64,000 bases of DNA. Origin: Candidatus Trichorickettsia mobilis (GTDB lineage Bacteria; Pseudomonadota; Alphaproteobacteria; Rickettsiales; Rickettsiaceae). The position numbers and the translations under genes were made by a program. Below the pieces are notes generated by a model. It was not told the origin of the DNA and did no database searches. It saw only the letters and a list, made by a program, of their open reading frames with translations. The DNA is taken from NCBI RefSeq assembly GCF_963422225.1, contig NZ_OY728607.1, positions 372,001-436,000 of the forward strand, in the 5' to 3' direction. This document shows positions 1 to 9,266 of this stretch, piece by piece; within the stretch, counting starts at the first letter, position 1; every line of letters starts with the position of its first letter.

Positions 1-60
1 GTTATTCATTTCTGGATTGCTTTGCTTCGGGCTTAGCCCTCGTAATGACGGACTTGACAC
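1..60. repeat. Dispersed palindromic repeat, family A (partial)
   Basis: The window opens inside one arm of a repeat whose signature is tctggattgcttcg and cgcaatgacg. Fuller copies lie near 27.4, 51.6, 56.7 and 61.7 kb, and a variant near 10.1 kb. Only the right half is visible here, so the palindrome itself cannot be confirmed at this copy. No gene is visible between it and position 188. Confidence 0.5.
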
Positions 61-188
61 AGTTCATTGAATACCCTCAAATTTCAACAACCACCATCTT
101 TCGATCTATAATCTCAAACCATCGCACCCTTAAGTTTTTATTATAATTATACAATAAATATATTGATTTAATATTATAATATATATAG

Positions 189-482
189 ATGAACGCTTTT
201 GATCACATAAAACAGAAACAAGGAACGATAACTGTAGACGCATTTAGTAGTTTTTATCATAATCTGTTCAATGCCACTGGTAATTTTGGGTTAATTGTTT
301 TTTGTATGAAGCATGGCATTAAATTAAATGAAAATTTATGTCAAAAACTACTATCGCCTAATTCGCAAGAGTATCAGGATGAGGTGCTAGAACTGATATT
401 AACAACAGCACGACATTATGATGATGTTATCGCATCCCTCCTAGCAGGCCACAATGTGATAGCACCAGACGATTATCATTGA
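189..482 (+). CDS. Hypothetical protein, 97 aa
   Basis: This is an open frame from ATG to TGA with no family I recognise. The product is soluble, mildly acidic and predicted mostly helical, with no signal peptide, membrane segment or cysteine pair. It stands alone, about 190 bp from the window edge and followed by a palindromic repeat, so no operon context helps. The AT-rich tract just upstream could hold a promoter. It may be a lineage-specific small protein or the remnant of a longer one; its length and ordinary composition make it a plausible gene. Confidence 0.5.
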   Translation: MNAFDHIKQKQGTITVDAFSSFYHNLFNATGNFGLIVFCMKHGIKLNENLCQKLLSPNSQEYQDEVLELILTTARHYDDVIASLLAGHNVIAPDDYH

Positions 483-517
483 GGGAATATACTTCGTGTA
501 AATGAAAAGTTGGTAAT

Positions 518-604
518 GTCATCCTGAATTTATTTCACTTCGTGGCTGTTCCAGAGCAGGATCTCTCGCGAATTGATGAGATCCCGAAACAAGCTCGGGA
601 TGAC
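518..604. repeat. Dispersed palindromic repeat, family B
   Basis: The stretch starts gtcatcctgaatttatttc and ends gatcccgaaacaagctcgggatgac. Related copies occur near 19.2, 27.25, 34.2, 46.2 and 59.7 kb. The two ends are inverted versions of each other (gtcatcc and ggatgac), so the RNA could fold into a hairpin. No coding frame is evident. Confidence 0.7.
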
Positions 605-752
605 AATGGTTTTTATATTTATCAACGCTCCAAGTGAAAGAGATATATATAAGTCAACCTAGGTGAGAGTCTAAATTTTTAAGTTAAACATATACTTTAT
701 AATATTTACTTGATAAGGTGGTGCAAACTGTCTTATCTAAGTAAATAAATCC

Positions 753-1994
753 ATGTTAACTAAAGACAAATTATTTATTATTTGGTTATTTGGTGCAACT
801 AGCGGGTTCACCTTAATGATTAGCGGTAATACTTTAAATTACTGGCTAGCCAAAGAAAATATTGACATTCGTGCTATTGGTATATTTGCCTTCATCTCTA
901 TCCCCTACGCTATCAATTTTATTTGGGCGCCGATTTTTGATACTAAAACTCTTGGTTTTTTATCAAAGCTATTAGGCCACCGATTATCTTGGATTTGTGT
1001 GCTACAATTCACTCTGGCATTATTTGTATTGTTTCTAAGCAAATTATCACCACAACATAATTTATTATTATTTGGAATCTTAGGATTGATTATCTCTTTA
1101 CTAAGCTCAGCGTTGGATACTGTCCTTGGCGCTCTTAGGACTGAAATTATTCCTAAAGAATCTCAAGGGGCAGCATCAGGCATATACATATTTGGTTATC
1201 GTATAGGTATGTTGCTCTCAAGTTCGGGTGCTATATATTTGTCTGCCAAAATTGGTTGGCAGCATGTATATATGATCTTTGCTATATTAATAATATTTTT
1301 ATCTAGTTTATTAATAATAACCTTATATAACAAAAATTATCAAGAGCCACCTACCAACTTTACAGCATCAGTAAAAAATAAGAATATTTTTAGTTTTATT
1401 AATAATATCTTAAAACCTATAGGCTCTTGGTCATATTTGAGTTTAATTATAATTTTTCTAATATTGTATCGTTTACCAGATAATTTTATCAATACTATGA
1501 TTAATCCTTTTCTAATTCATCTTAGTTATAATGAGTTCGAAATTGCTAGTGCTGGCAAGTTTTTTGGTATTAGTGCTGCAATAATTGGCGGACTCGTAGC
1601 CAGCCATATTATGAACAAACATAGCATTCAAAATAGTTTATTAATATTTGGTATTTTACACGCTATAGCTCATAGCCTATTTATTGTACAAACAATATTG
1701 GGTAATAATTTAATTTTACTGTTTATCGTCATTGGCTTTGAAAGTATAACTGGAGGGATGACCATGGCTGCTTATATTGCTTATATTGCTTCTTTATGCC
1801 ATGGTAAATTTCGAGCAACTCAATATTCTTTCTTTTCGAGTATGATGGGACTTTCAAGATCGATTTTTCCGACAGTCTCTGGATATATAGTAATTGAGTT
1901 TGGTTGGCAGAATTTTTTTCTTTTTGTTACAATTATGACCATCCCTTCTCTATTATTATCATTTAAGTTAACTACCATGCTCAAAACTTCATGA
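753..1994 (+). CDS. ampG: AmpG-like MFS permease
   Basis: The 413-residue hydrophobic protein has about twelve membrane segments and belongs to the major facilitator superfamily. The N-terminal half, with WLAKENID and IPYAINFIWAPIFD, resembles rickettsial AmpG proteins, which in other bacteria import muropeptides for wall recycling. Rickettsiaceae carry several AmpG paralogs whose substrates are not settled, so the substrate is uncertain. The stop overlaps the start of the next transporter gene (ATGA), so the two are probably co-translated. An alternative is a generic MFS transporter of unknown cargo. Confidence 0.75.
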   Translation: MLTKDKLFIIWLFGATSGFTLMISGNTLNYWLAKENIDIRAIGIFAFISIPYAINFIWAPIFDTKTLGFLSKLLGHRLSWICVLQFTLALFVLFLSKLSPQHNLLLFGILGLIISLLSSALDTVLGALRTEIIPKESQGAASGIYIFGYRIGMLLSSSGAIYLSAKIGWQHVYMIFAILIIFLSSLLIITLYNKNYQEPPTNFTASVKNKNIFSFINNILKPIGSWSYLSLIIIFLILYRLPDNFINTMINPFLIHLSYNEFEIASAGKFFGISAAIIGGLVASHIMNKHSIQNSLLIFGILHAIAHSLFIVQTILGNNLILLFIVIGFESITGGMTMAAYIAYIASLCHGKFRATQYSFFSSMMGLSRSIFPTVSGYIVIEFGWQNFFLFVTIMTIPSLLLSFKLTTMLKTS

Positions 1995-3373
1995 TAGATA
2001 ATATTATCGTATTTGCTTATTTATTAATTATACTTGGGATGGGGATATATTATCGTTCGCGCTCAAATAATTTCAAACATTATGCCAATCTCCAAGGTTC
2101 AAAAAATACCTCCAAATTAATCCTAGTAGCGACGATATTTGCCTCCTCAATTGGCGGTGGCACTACTTTTGGTATTTCAGAAAAAGTTTTTGCAAGTTCT
2201 GCTGCTTATACTTATGGATTAATATTAACAATCCCTATAGATTTTCTAATTGCCATCTATATTATTCCAAGAATTATCAAACATCACGGAGCTGAAACTG
2301 TCGGCGATATTATGGCTAGCTATTACGGTAAGCCAGGTAGATATGTTGCAGGAGTAGCAGCAATGATTGTGTCTATCGGATTGCTTGCAGCGCAAATTAG
2401 TGTTAGTGGACGTATTTTTCAGTATATATTGGCAGTTGATTATATTAAGGCGGTGATTATAAGCTATGGTATAGTCATAATTTATACTACTATAGGAGGC
2501 TTGCGTTCTGTGGTATTTACTAATGTGTTACAATTTTTTGCGATGATTTTAGCTATACCAGTCATTAGTATAGTGGGTATTCATCAAATAGGGATATATA
2601 ATTTTATTGAACAATTACCCACCAATAAAATTCTCTTTGATAATTCAAACACTCTACTGCAAGATACGATTGCGGCAACAGCTGGTTTTGCGGTGATGGG
2701 ACTATATCCTAGTTTTATTCAAAGAATTCTAATCAATGCTAACTATAAAGAAACTAGTAAAGCTATCTATATAAAATCATTCATATATGCTCTGTTTCTT
2801 ATATTTGTAACCACAAATGGCCTGATCGCCTATCATTTATATCCAGAACAAACACCACAGCAAGCATTGCCATACCTGATTGAGCAAATTATACCAGTAG
2901 GTTTACAAGGATTTATCATTGTCGGCTTACTTGCTGCAGTGATGTCTACTGCTGATTCTGATTTAAATATAACTTCAATTACTTTAGTTAAAGATTTTTT
3001 AAGTCCGATCTTTAACCTCAGTAATCAAGGACAACTATTACTAATCGCTAGAATTGCCAATATAATTATCGGCAGTAGTGCAATAATCATCGCTCTTAAC
3101 TTTGCTAGTGTTGTTGATTTAGTAGTATTTATTGCTGGCTTCTGGAGCCCAATGATTATTGTTCCACTGATTTTCGCCTTATTTGGAGTTACCATATCTC
3201 AAAAAATGATGATATTTAGCAGTATCTGTGGTGTATCCAGTTTTCTACTCTGGGAAAAATGGCTCGCTAATTGTCTGAATTTAAATCTAAAAGGCGTGTT
3301 TATTGGTACTATGGTTAATCTTTTGGTCTTTATGATAGCAAAATGGTTGTTAAATAGGCAAACAAAGAGTTAA
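1991..3373 (+). CDS. Sodium:solute symporter (SSS family, PutP-like)
   Basis: The 460-residue integral membrane protein has around thirteen hydrophobic segments. The N-terminal ASSIGGGTTFGISEK and the later GLLAAVMSTADSDLN are typical of the sodium:solute symporter family, the second forming part of the conserved sodium-binding core. Members import proline, pantothenate or other small solutes using the sodium gradient; the substrate here cannot be read from sequence. It overlaps the upstream AmpG-like gene by 4 bp, suggesting one transcript for two uptake systems. No gene follows closely on the same strand until 3502. Confidence 0.85.
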   Translation: MIDNIIVFAYLLIILGMGIYYRSRSNNFKHYANLQGSKNTSKLILVATIFASSIGGGTTFGISEKVFASSAAYTYGLILTIPIDFLIAIYIIPRIIKHHGAETVGDIMASYYGKPGRYVAGVAAMIVSIGLLAAQISVSGRIFQYILAVDYIKAVIISYGIVIIYTTIGGLRSVVFTNVLQFFAMILAIPVISIVGIHQIGIYNFIEQLPTNKILFDNSNTLLQDTIAATAGFAVMGLYPSFIQRILINANYKETSKAIYIKSFIYALFLIFVTTNGLIAYHLYPEQTPQQALPYLIEQIIPVGLQGFIIVGLLAAVMSTADSDLNITSITLVKDFLSPIFNLSNQGQLLLIARIANIIIGSSAIIIALNFASVVDLVVFIAGFWSPMIIVPLIFALFGVTISQKMMIFSSICGVSSFLLWEKWLANCLNLNLKGVFIGTMVNLLVFMIAKWLLNRQTKS

Positions 3374-3501
3374 TTGCATTTTCTCTAAAATTTCTCAACA
3401 ATTTCTGGCTTATGCAAGAGATCGATTATAAATAAATGTTTGCTTAAATTTCTTGATTCTTATATTCTTGATTTACTATTAAATAATTGAATTAAGATTT
3501 T

Positions 3502-3921
3502 ATGAAAGTAACCAAAATCTCACAAGCTTCGATTACGGATGAATGTGAAATACCATTCTTTGATATGAAAGTTCAAGCTGGCTCTCCTTCTCCTGCTGAC
3601 GGACATATGTGCAATAGGCTTGATCTGAATAGGCATCTGATTAAGAATCCTAATGCTACTTTTTTTGTTCAGGTAACTGGTGAATCTATGATTGATGCTG
3701 GAATAAAAGAAAATGACCTACTTGTCGTTGATAGAGCAATAGAAGCTACCAACAACAAGATTGTAATTGCTGTAGTTAATAATGAGTTTACAGTTAAGAG
3801 ATTAAAAATAATTAACAATGAAGCATTTTTAATGCCAGAAAATACCAAGTTTTTACCTATAAAAATGGAAGAAGGTTCCTATATTTGGGGAGTTGTTACT
3901 AGCGTTATCCAAAAATTCTAA
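3502..3921 (+). CDS. umuD: UmuD-like S24 peptidase (SOS mutagenesis factor)
   Basis: The 139-residue protein matches the full length of UmuD. It carries the probable self-cleavage bond in VQAGSPSP (Ala26-Gly27), the catalytic serine in GESM (Ser62) and the catalytic lysine in FTVKRL (Lys99). The 37-residue Ser-to-Lys spacing equals that of E. coli UmuD (Ser60/Lys97). UmuD is known to cleave itself when stimulated by RecA filaments and to partner the error-prone polymerase UmuC. No umuC lies nearby, and a close paralog follows 42 bp downstream. I saw no clear LexA-type box upstream. It could alternatively be a small phage-type repressor tail, but no HTH region is present. Confidence 0.85.
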   Translation: MKVTKISQASITDECEIPFFDMKVQAGSPSPADGHMCNRLDLNRHLIKNPNATFFVQVTGESMIDAGIKENDLLVVDRAIEATNNKIVIAVVNNEFTVKRLKIINNEAFLMPENTKFLPIKMEEGSYIWGVVTSVIQKF

Positions 3922-3963
3922 ATTTCATAAAATACTACCATTTAAGGTTTTTACAATTTAAAT

Positions 3964-4398
3964 ATGTTACAGTCGCATATGGAAATAAACAAAATTCTAT
4001 TCTGTGCTATTACAGAACCATGCCCTATACCATTCTTTAATATGAAAGTTCAAGCAGGGTCTCCTGCTGCTATTGATAATCCAACTTTTATAAAACTTGA
4101 TATAAGCAAACATCTAATTAAGAACCCCAGTACTACCTTTTTTGTTCAGGTAACTGGTGAATCAATGGTTGATGCTGGAATATATGAAAATGATTTACTT
4201 GTGGTTGATAAGTTTATAGAGCCTATTAATAATAATATTGTAATTGCTGTAATTAATAGTAAATTTACTATTAGAAGATTAAAAATTGATAATACTGGTA
4301 TTTTTTTAGTTACCGAAAATACTCCACTTTCTTCTACTGTGGTAGATGAAGATTGTTATATTTGTGGGGTGGTTACTAGCATTGTACGACAATTATAA
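3964..4398 (+). CDS. UmuD-like paralog with catalytic lysine replaced
   Basis: The 144-residue protein is a diverged tandem duplicate of the upstream UmuD. It keeps the cleavage-site sequence VQAGSP (Ala31-Gly32) and the serine in GESM (Ser67). Where the paralog has FTVKRL this protein has FTIRRL, so the general-base lysine is arginine (Arg104) at the same 37-residue spacing. It is therefore probably unable to cleave itself, though it might still dimerise with the active paralog. The start could also be Met6, which would give a length nearer the paralog's. The pair probably shares a transcript. Confidence 0.75.
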   Translation: MLQSHMEINKILFCAITEPCPIPFFNMKVQAGSPAAIDNPTFIKLDISKHLIKNPSTTFFVQVTGESMVDAGIYENDLLVVDKFIEPINNNIVIAVINSKFTIRRLKIDNTGIFLVTENTPLSSTVVDEDCYICGVVTSIVRQL

Positions 4399-4450
4399 TA
4401 ACGTATAATAACGGCTATGCGAAAGTTAGCTGTAACAAAAAGAAGATTTC

Positions 4451-4888
4451 ATGAATATATTGATTTACAAGATCTTACCAGATCAAGACATAGAAGAATG
4501 TCTAAAAATTCGTAGAAAAGTTTTTATAGAAGGCCAAAACGTTCTTGAAGAAGAAGAACTAGATGGACTCGATTGCGATGGCGATCACTATATAATCCGA
4601 TTAGATGATTTTGTATCAGGAACTGCTAGAATAAGATATATACAGAATAAAGCTAAAATTGAACGTGTTGCTATACTTACGGAATACCAAGGCCAAGGGC
4701 TTGGCAGAAGATTAATGGAATATCTTCTAAAAGAGATCAGAAATTCTGACAAAGTAAAAATAGCAACTCTTGGAGCGCAGACACATGCAATCCCATTTTA
4801 CGAAAATCTTGGATTTACTATTTGTAGTGACGAATATATAGAAGCTGGTATACCTCACAAAGATATGCAAATAATACTAAGCTCATAA
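4451..4888 (+). CDS. GNAT family N-acetyltransferase (ElaA-like)
   Basis: The 145-residue single-domain protein has the GNAT acetyl-CoA pyrophosphate loop at EYQGQGLGRRLMEYLL (about residues 78-93), preceded by the strand ERVAILTEY and followed by the typical C-terminal IPFYENLGF segment. Such enzymes move an acetyl group from acetyl-CoA to an amine; the acceptor is not predictable. The N-terminal CLKIRRKVFIEGQ layout is that of ElaA/YjcF-type members. It follows the UmuD pair by about 50 bp and may be read with them, but no functional link is implied. Confidence 0.85.
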   Translation: MNILIYKILPDQDIEECLKIRRKVFIEGQNVLEEEELDGLDCDGDHYIIRLDDFVSGTARIRYIQNKAKIERVAILTEYQGQGLGRRLMEYLLKEIRNSDKVKIATLGAQTHAIPFYENLGFTICSDEYIEAGIPHKDMQIILSS

Positions 4889-4991
4889 AAATTATACCGA
4901 ATTGCCTTAGTCACTAAGCTCGCTCTTAGTCAATGACATGTTTGGAGACAAAAATACTACGCAATGATTAACACTAGGGAGTTTTTTATTT

Positions 4992-5984
4992 ATGTCTTTA
5001 CTTGATGCTCGTCCGATCTATAAGCCGTTTTCTTATCCATGGGCCTATGAGGCGTGGCATATTCAACAAAAAATTCACTGGTTACCTGAAGAAGTTCCAC
5101 TAGCTGACGATGTCAAGGATTGGAAATATAATTTAAGTCCCGGGGAAAAACACTTGCTTACTCAGATATTTCGCTTCTTTACGCAAGCAGATATTGAAGT
5201 AAACAACTGTTATATGAAGCACTATTCTAGAGTATTCAAGCCTACAGAAGTGTTAATGATGCTCTCAGCATTCTCTAACATGGAAACCATTCATATCGCC
5301 GCCTATTCTCATTTACTTGATACAGTAGGAATGCCAGAGATAGAATATCAAGCATTTATGAAATATAAAGAAATGAAAGATAAATACGATTATATGCAGC
5401 GTTTTGGAGTGGAGACCAAACATGATATTGCAACAACCTTAGCAGTATTTGGTGCCTTTACTGAGGGTTTACAATTATTTGCTTCTTTTGCTATATTATT
5501 GAATTTCCCACGTTTTAATAAAATGAAGGGCATGGGGCAAATAGTTACTTGGTCGGTACGCGATGAAACGCTACATACTAATTCAATTATACTATTATTC
5601 AAAACTTTCGTCCGTGAGAATCCAGAAGTATGGACAGAAAGTTTACGCAGTCGTCTATATGAAGCTTGTGCTACTATCGTACATTTTGAGGATGCTTTTA
5701 TTGAACTTGCGTTTGAAGTAGGTGGTATTCAAGGTCTAACCGCTCGTGAGGTAAGACAATATATACGTTATATTGCTGATCGCCGATTGATGCAATTAGG
5801 GCTAAAAGAAATATACCTAGTGGATAATAATCCTTTACCGTGGTTGGATGAAATTCTGAATGGAGTTGAACATACTAATTTTTTTGAAAACCGAGTTACT
5901 GAATACACCAAGGCAGCAACGACCGGTTCCTGGGAAGAAGTATTTGTGGAAATGGATGAAGATAAGCAGCAAAAGCTACTGTGA
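4992..5984 (+). CDS. nrdB: Ribonucleoside-diphosphate reductase, beta subunit
   Basis: The 330-residue protein is the radical-generating small subunit of class Ia ribonucleotide reductase, which makes deoxynucleotides together with NrdA. The di-iron ligands are all visible: Asp67 (TQADIEVN), Glu98 and His101 (METIH), Glu158 (FTEGLQ), Glu192 and His195 (DETLH). The radical tyrosine corresponds to Tyr105 in IHIAAYSH. The C-terminal tail, which docks into NrdA in this family, is present and acidic (EEVFVEMDEDK). nrdA is not in this window. An aggga ribosome-binding site lies just before the ATG. Confidence 0.95.
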   Translation: MSLLDARPIYKPFSYPWAYEAWHIQQKIHWLPEEVPLADDVKDWKYNLSPGEKHLLTQIFRFFTQADIEVNNCYMKHYSRVFKPTEVLMMLSAFSNMETIHIAAYSHLLDTVGMPEIEYQAFMKYKEMKDKYDYMQRFGVETKHDIATTLAVFGAFTEGLQLFASFAILLNFPRFNKMKGMGQIVTWSVRDETLHTNSIILLFKTFVRENPEVWTESLRSRLYEACATIVHFEDAFIELAFEVGGIQGLTAREVRQYIRYIADRRLMQLGLKEIYLVDNNPLPWLDEILNGVEHTNFFENRVTEYTKAATTGSWEEVFVEMDEDKQQKLL

Positions 5985-6092
5985 ATATTTTTAAAATCTG
6001 TGTGTTGTCTCTATCAAGATTTTTGCACACTTTAGTACAAGCATACGTGTCAAGAAGCTAAGGAAATGAAGCGACACTGAGCAATTTTATCC

Positions 6093-6140
6093 GACTTCTC
6101 CTAAATAAGTTCTACAAAATGCATTTGAGTTGGAGAAGTT
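6093..6140. repeat. Small inverted repeat downstream of nrdB
   Basis: gacttctcc (6093-6101) and ggagaagtt (6132-6140) can pair around a 30-base loop. The surrounding 240 bp between nrdB and mnhG shows no gene. There is no T-run after the stem, so a terminator role is weak; it may be a decayed palindromic element. Confidence 0.3.
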
Positions 6141-6225
6141 TAGCTCGTGATATATATTATAAAGTGGATACATATTATAAGCATATGAATCAAGCTTGCC
6201 TCGCCATCAAACAAAAGTATGATTT

Positions 6226-6540
6226 ATGAGTATTATATTAACATTAATTGGCTGGGGATTAATAATATTCAGTCTATTTGTAATTTTCTCTGCAATTATC
6301 GGTTTATTCAGATTTCCTGATTTCTATACAAAAATCCATGCAGCAGGGCTTATTGATTCTTGTGGGTTACCGTTAGCACTAATTGGCCTTAGCTGTTTAC
6401 AGCATAATTCCTTGACCAGTTTTAAATTAATACTGGCGGCCATTGCGGTGTTATTGCTAAACCCAGTGGCAACAACTGCTTTAGCTAAAGCGGCTTTATT
6501 GGCAAAATCAAGATTACCGGAATTACATAATAAAAATTAA
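6226..6540 (+). CDS. mnhG: Monovalent cation/H+ antiporter subunit G
   Basis: The 104-residue protein has three hydrophobic segments and the family signature RFPDFYTKIHAAG near residues 29-41. This identifies the small MnhG/PhaG subunit of multisubunit Na+/H+ antiporters (Mrp type) in the cytoplasmic membrane. In most bacteria the seven mnh genes form one operon; here no other subunit is adjacent, as is often seen in rickettsial genomes where the cluster is scattered. The length is normal and the frame intact, so it is probably functional. An insertion-sequence graveyard begins right after its stop. Confidence 0.9.
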   Translation: MSIILTLIGWGLIIFSLFVIFSAIIGLFRFPDFYTKIHAAGLIDSCGLPLALIGLSCLQHNSLTSFKLILAAIAVLLLNPVATTALAKAALLAKSRLPELHNKN

Positions 6541-6542
6541 AA

Positions 6543-6943
6543 ATAGACCTCTTGTATAACCTAGAAGTAGTGTTCCATAACCTGTTCTAGAAAATCAAGT
6601 GTATTTATCGCAGTTCGTCGTTTATATAAAGCTAGCTTTGTATCTAGTGCAATCATCTATAGCGGTATATTGATATAAGCTACTTACAATTTTACAAACG
6701 TCCATCTGCACTCGTTCCACTGGAAGCTTGCAGTTATACCTTTTGGCTTGTTTACGATAATACCTTTTCTTGAGGCTTGCGACTAAGCTCTTTTAATCCT
6801 GTTATACCTTCTTCTGCATAACGTTTTAACCATTTGCGTAAGTAGGTCGAGAAATGCCACATCTGCGACATACAATCCCTGCGTCTTTTACTTCTTGATA
6901 TAACTTTAATCCAATCTAAACGCGTTTTTTGTAATTTATCCAT
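6543..6943 (-). pseudogene. Remnant of an IS481-type transposase
   Basis: Read leftward, the first 63 codons give a helix-turn-helix region (LRKWLKRYAEEGITGL, then SRKP) typical of IS481-family transposases. In other frames the continuation reads VERVQMDVCKI and then YTAIDDCTRYK, matching the start of the rve catalytic core. At least one frameshift and a 3' truncation are required, and the sequence stops resembling a transposase near 6560. At 6545 it meets agacctcttgtataacct, which looks like an IS end. The copy is dead. It lies directly before a complete IS4-type element. Confidence 0.65.
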
Positions 6944-6989
6944 TCATGGATTTTAGCACATCTAAAATTTGACTATTATTGTGCTTTTC

Positions 6990-8201
6990 CTTACTACATG
7001 ACAATTTTAGATAAATGAGTACTAAGGGGTTGAATTTTGGTAATAATCCATGATGATAATCAAAAGCAAATTAATGAAACAGCATATGAAAGATCATTCA
7101 GTTCCTTTAGTTGAGTTATTACAAAAACATATCTCGCTTAACCTATCAAGAGCAAAGTGCTTAGGAATATTTATTATTGCAATGCTTAACTGTAGGACGG
7201 TAAATATGGCAATTTTATGCAATGCGATGCCGTCTGAGATCAAAGCGTCATCATGGTATAGAAGGATGCAAAGGTTTATATCTGAGATCTCAATATCGTG
7301 GAAAGTATTACCGTTAATGTTGGTTGTTATGACAGGACTTGAAAAGCAGGAGAAATGGGTGTTATGTCTAGATAGAACCAATTGGAAGTTTGGTAAACGA
7401 TATATAAATATTCTGTACTTAGGTGCTAGCTTTCATGGTATAGCCATACCCCTTTTTGGAGTTTTTTGAGTGATAAAAAATGCGGTAACTCTGATTATAT
7501 TGATCGTATTGATCTGATGGAGTGCTTTTTAACGGTATTCGATAAAAGCCGAATTGAAGCACTAACAGCTGACCGAGAATTTATAGGTAAGAAATGGCTT
7601 GCTTGGCTCAAGAATAATCAAATAAAACACGTTCTTCGCGTCAAAGAAAATGGGCAATATATAAGTAACTCAAGAGGAAAACTGGTTAAGATAAGGGACT
7701 TATTCCGTCCTTTAGCTATAGGCTCTCAGGTGAGCTTACGTCAGCGAAGAATCGGTAAAAAAGGTGAGCTGTTTGATATAGTAGGAGTAAGAAATAAAAA
7801 CGGAGAACTTGCCGTTCTAATCCATAGTGAAAAAATAGAAAATCCTGTTGAGATATATGCCCAAAGATGGCAAATCGAAACAATGTTTAAAGCTTTTAAG
7901 TCAGCAGGGTTCAACTGTGAAGCAACCCATATAACCGATGATTTACGACTAGATACGCTAATGCAAGTAATGGCAATTGCTTTTTGTCTAGCTTATCAAA
8001 CCGGTGAGATTATAGTTTTAGATAAACCAGTGATTATAAAAAAGCATGGTTATAGACAAAATAGTATATTCCGTATCGGTTTAGATACACTAACTACCAT
8101 ATTACATAATATTTTTGCTAAATTAGAACGTTGGATACACCTACTGCGAGTAATATTTCAACCTCCAGAGAAAGCCAAATGAAAAATTGTCATGTAGTAA
8201 G
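6990..8201 (+). mobile_element. IS4-family insertion sequence with 9-bp target duplication
   Basis: The ends are perfect 19-bp inverted repeats: cttactacatgacaatttt at 6990-7008 and its complement at 8183-8201. The flanks gtgcttttc (6981-6989) and gtgcttttc (8202-8210) are identical and form a 9-bp target-site duplication, fitting IS4-type transposition. The element is 1212 bp and holds one transposase split over two frames. The intact duplication suggests recent insertion or little later rearrangement. Confidence 0.85.
7050..8182 (+). pseudogene. IS4-family DDE transposase, frame broken at a T6 tract
   Basis: Two overlapping frames (7050-7469 and 7466-8182) together make a normal-length IS4 transposase of about 376 residues. 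The first part carries the first catalytic Asp in CLDRTNWKFG. The second has the second Asp in TADREFIG and the Y-R-E-K signature in YAQRWQIETMFKAFK. The break is at gttttttgag (7461-7470): one additional T restores a continuous VFLSDKKCGN reading. This is either a single-base deletion that kills the copy or a slippage site allowing occasional full-length enzyme; nothing else in the gene is damaged. Confidence 0.8.
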
Positions 8202-8299
8202 GTGCTTTTCTAAATAAAACAATTTTAATGATATAATAGACCTCTTTCGAAACTGGACTAAATATGCTATAAAGTCGAATTTACTTAATTTAGAACTAT

Positions 8300-9129
8300 A
8301 TGAGATATAAAAATTTAAGCATTTTATCGGAAGAGCATTTTAGAAGATTAACTGGGGTAAGAAATAGTACATTCGAAAAGATGGTAGGGATTTTAAAGAC
8401 AGAGAAACAAATAAATAGGAGGTACCAAGGTGGCAGAAGAGCTAGTCTTAGTATGGAAGACAGCCTATTAATGACACTTGAATATTTAAGGGAATACCGT
8501 ACCTATTTTCATATAGCTAAGAATTATGGGGTTAGCGAAAGCAGTGCATTTAAAACAATTCGTTTTGTTGAAGACACTCTAATAAAACATCCGGATTTTG
8601 CTCTTCCAGGTAAGAAGGCTCTAGTTAAAAGCGGTATGGAGTATGAATTAGTTTTAATAGATGCTACAGAAAGCCCTATAGAGCGACCCCAAAAAAACAG
8701 AAATACTATTACTCAGGTAAAAAGAAAAGACATACGTTAAAGACTCAAATAGTAGTAGATAAGAAAAGCAAACGAGTCATATGCACTTCTTTTTCCAATG
8801 GTAAGCGTCATGATTTTAAATTATTTAAAGAATCAAGAACCCATATACTGCCTGAGGTTAAAGTGATTACTGATACTGGTTATCAAGGCTTACAGAAGAT
8901 TCATACAAATTCTGAGCTACCAAAGAAAAAGAGTAAAAAGAATGCTTTAACCAAAGAAGATAAGAAAAATAATAGAAGTTTAGCAAGTGACAGAGTATTA
9001 AATGAAAATGTTATAGGTATGTTAAAGCGTTTTAAAATAATTGCTGATAAATATCGAAATAGACGCAAAAGATTTGGTCTTAGGTTCAATTTAATTGCTG
9101 GTTTATATAATTGGGATCTTGGTAAATGA
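8300..9129 (+). CDS. IS5-family DDE transposase, probably made by -1 frameshift
   Basis: Frame one gives 133 codons up to the slippery site, with an N-terminal helix-turn-helix region (NYGVSESSAFKTI) and the first catalytic Asp in LVLIDATESP. A -1 shift at 8692-8698 continues as QKYYYSGKKKRHTLKTQ, then the second Asp in VITDTGYQG and the terminal Glu region NENVIGMLKRFK, ending at the TGA at 9127-9129. The joined product is 276 residues, the usual size for this group. Without the shift, translation stops at 8738. No other lesion is seen, so the copy may be active. Confidence 0.75.
8692..8698 (+). promoter_or_regulatory. Putative -1 ribosomal frameshift site (A AAA AAC)
   Basis: The heptamer is in the correct phase: zero-frame codons AAA AAC are preceded by A. 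The -1 reading resumes with CAG at 8698 and produces exactly the expected transposase continuation. It is the X XXY YYZ type of slippery sequence used by several insertion sequences. A downstream stimulatory structure was not established. Confidence 0.55.
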
Positions 9130-9266
9130 GTTTCGAAAGAGGTCTAATATATATTAATATTTTCACATATTCATGTGTTATCCTAAACTTACGTTTGTAG
9201 AATCAATCTCACTGCATATCACCGCATAAATTAAGACATTTTTTATTCACCTGGCTTAAAAAATAA

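Larger units (their letters stand above)
8238..9145 (+). mobile_element. IS5-family (IS1031/IS427-like) insertion sequence
   Basis: The ends are perfect 17-bp inverted repeats: agacctctttcgaaact at 8238-8254 and its complement at 9129-9145. The flanks can be read as a TA or AAT duplication, so the exact edge is uncertain by one base. The 908-bp element has one transposase gene in two frames. The right inverted repeat overlaps the transposase stop codon (tgag). It lies only 36 bp from the IS4 element. Confidence 0.85.

Noticed and set aside
7461..7470. T6 tract in the IS4 transposase as a programmed frameshift site
   Set aside because: The phase does not give a proper X XXY YYZ heptamer, so a one-base deletion is the simpler explanation, although slippage is not excluded.
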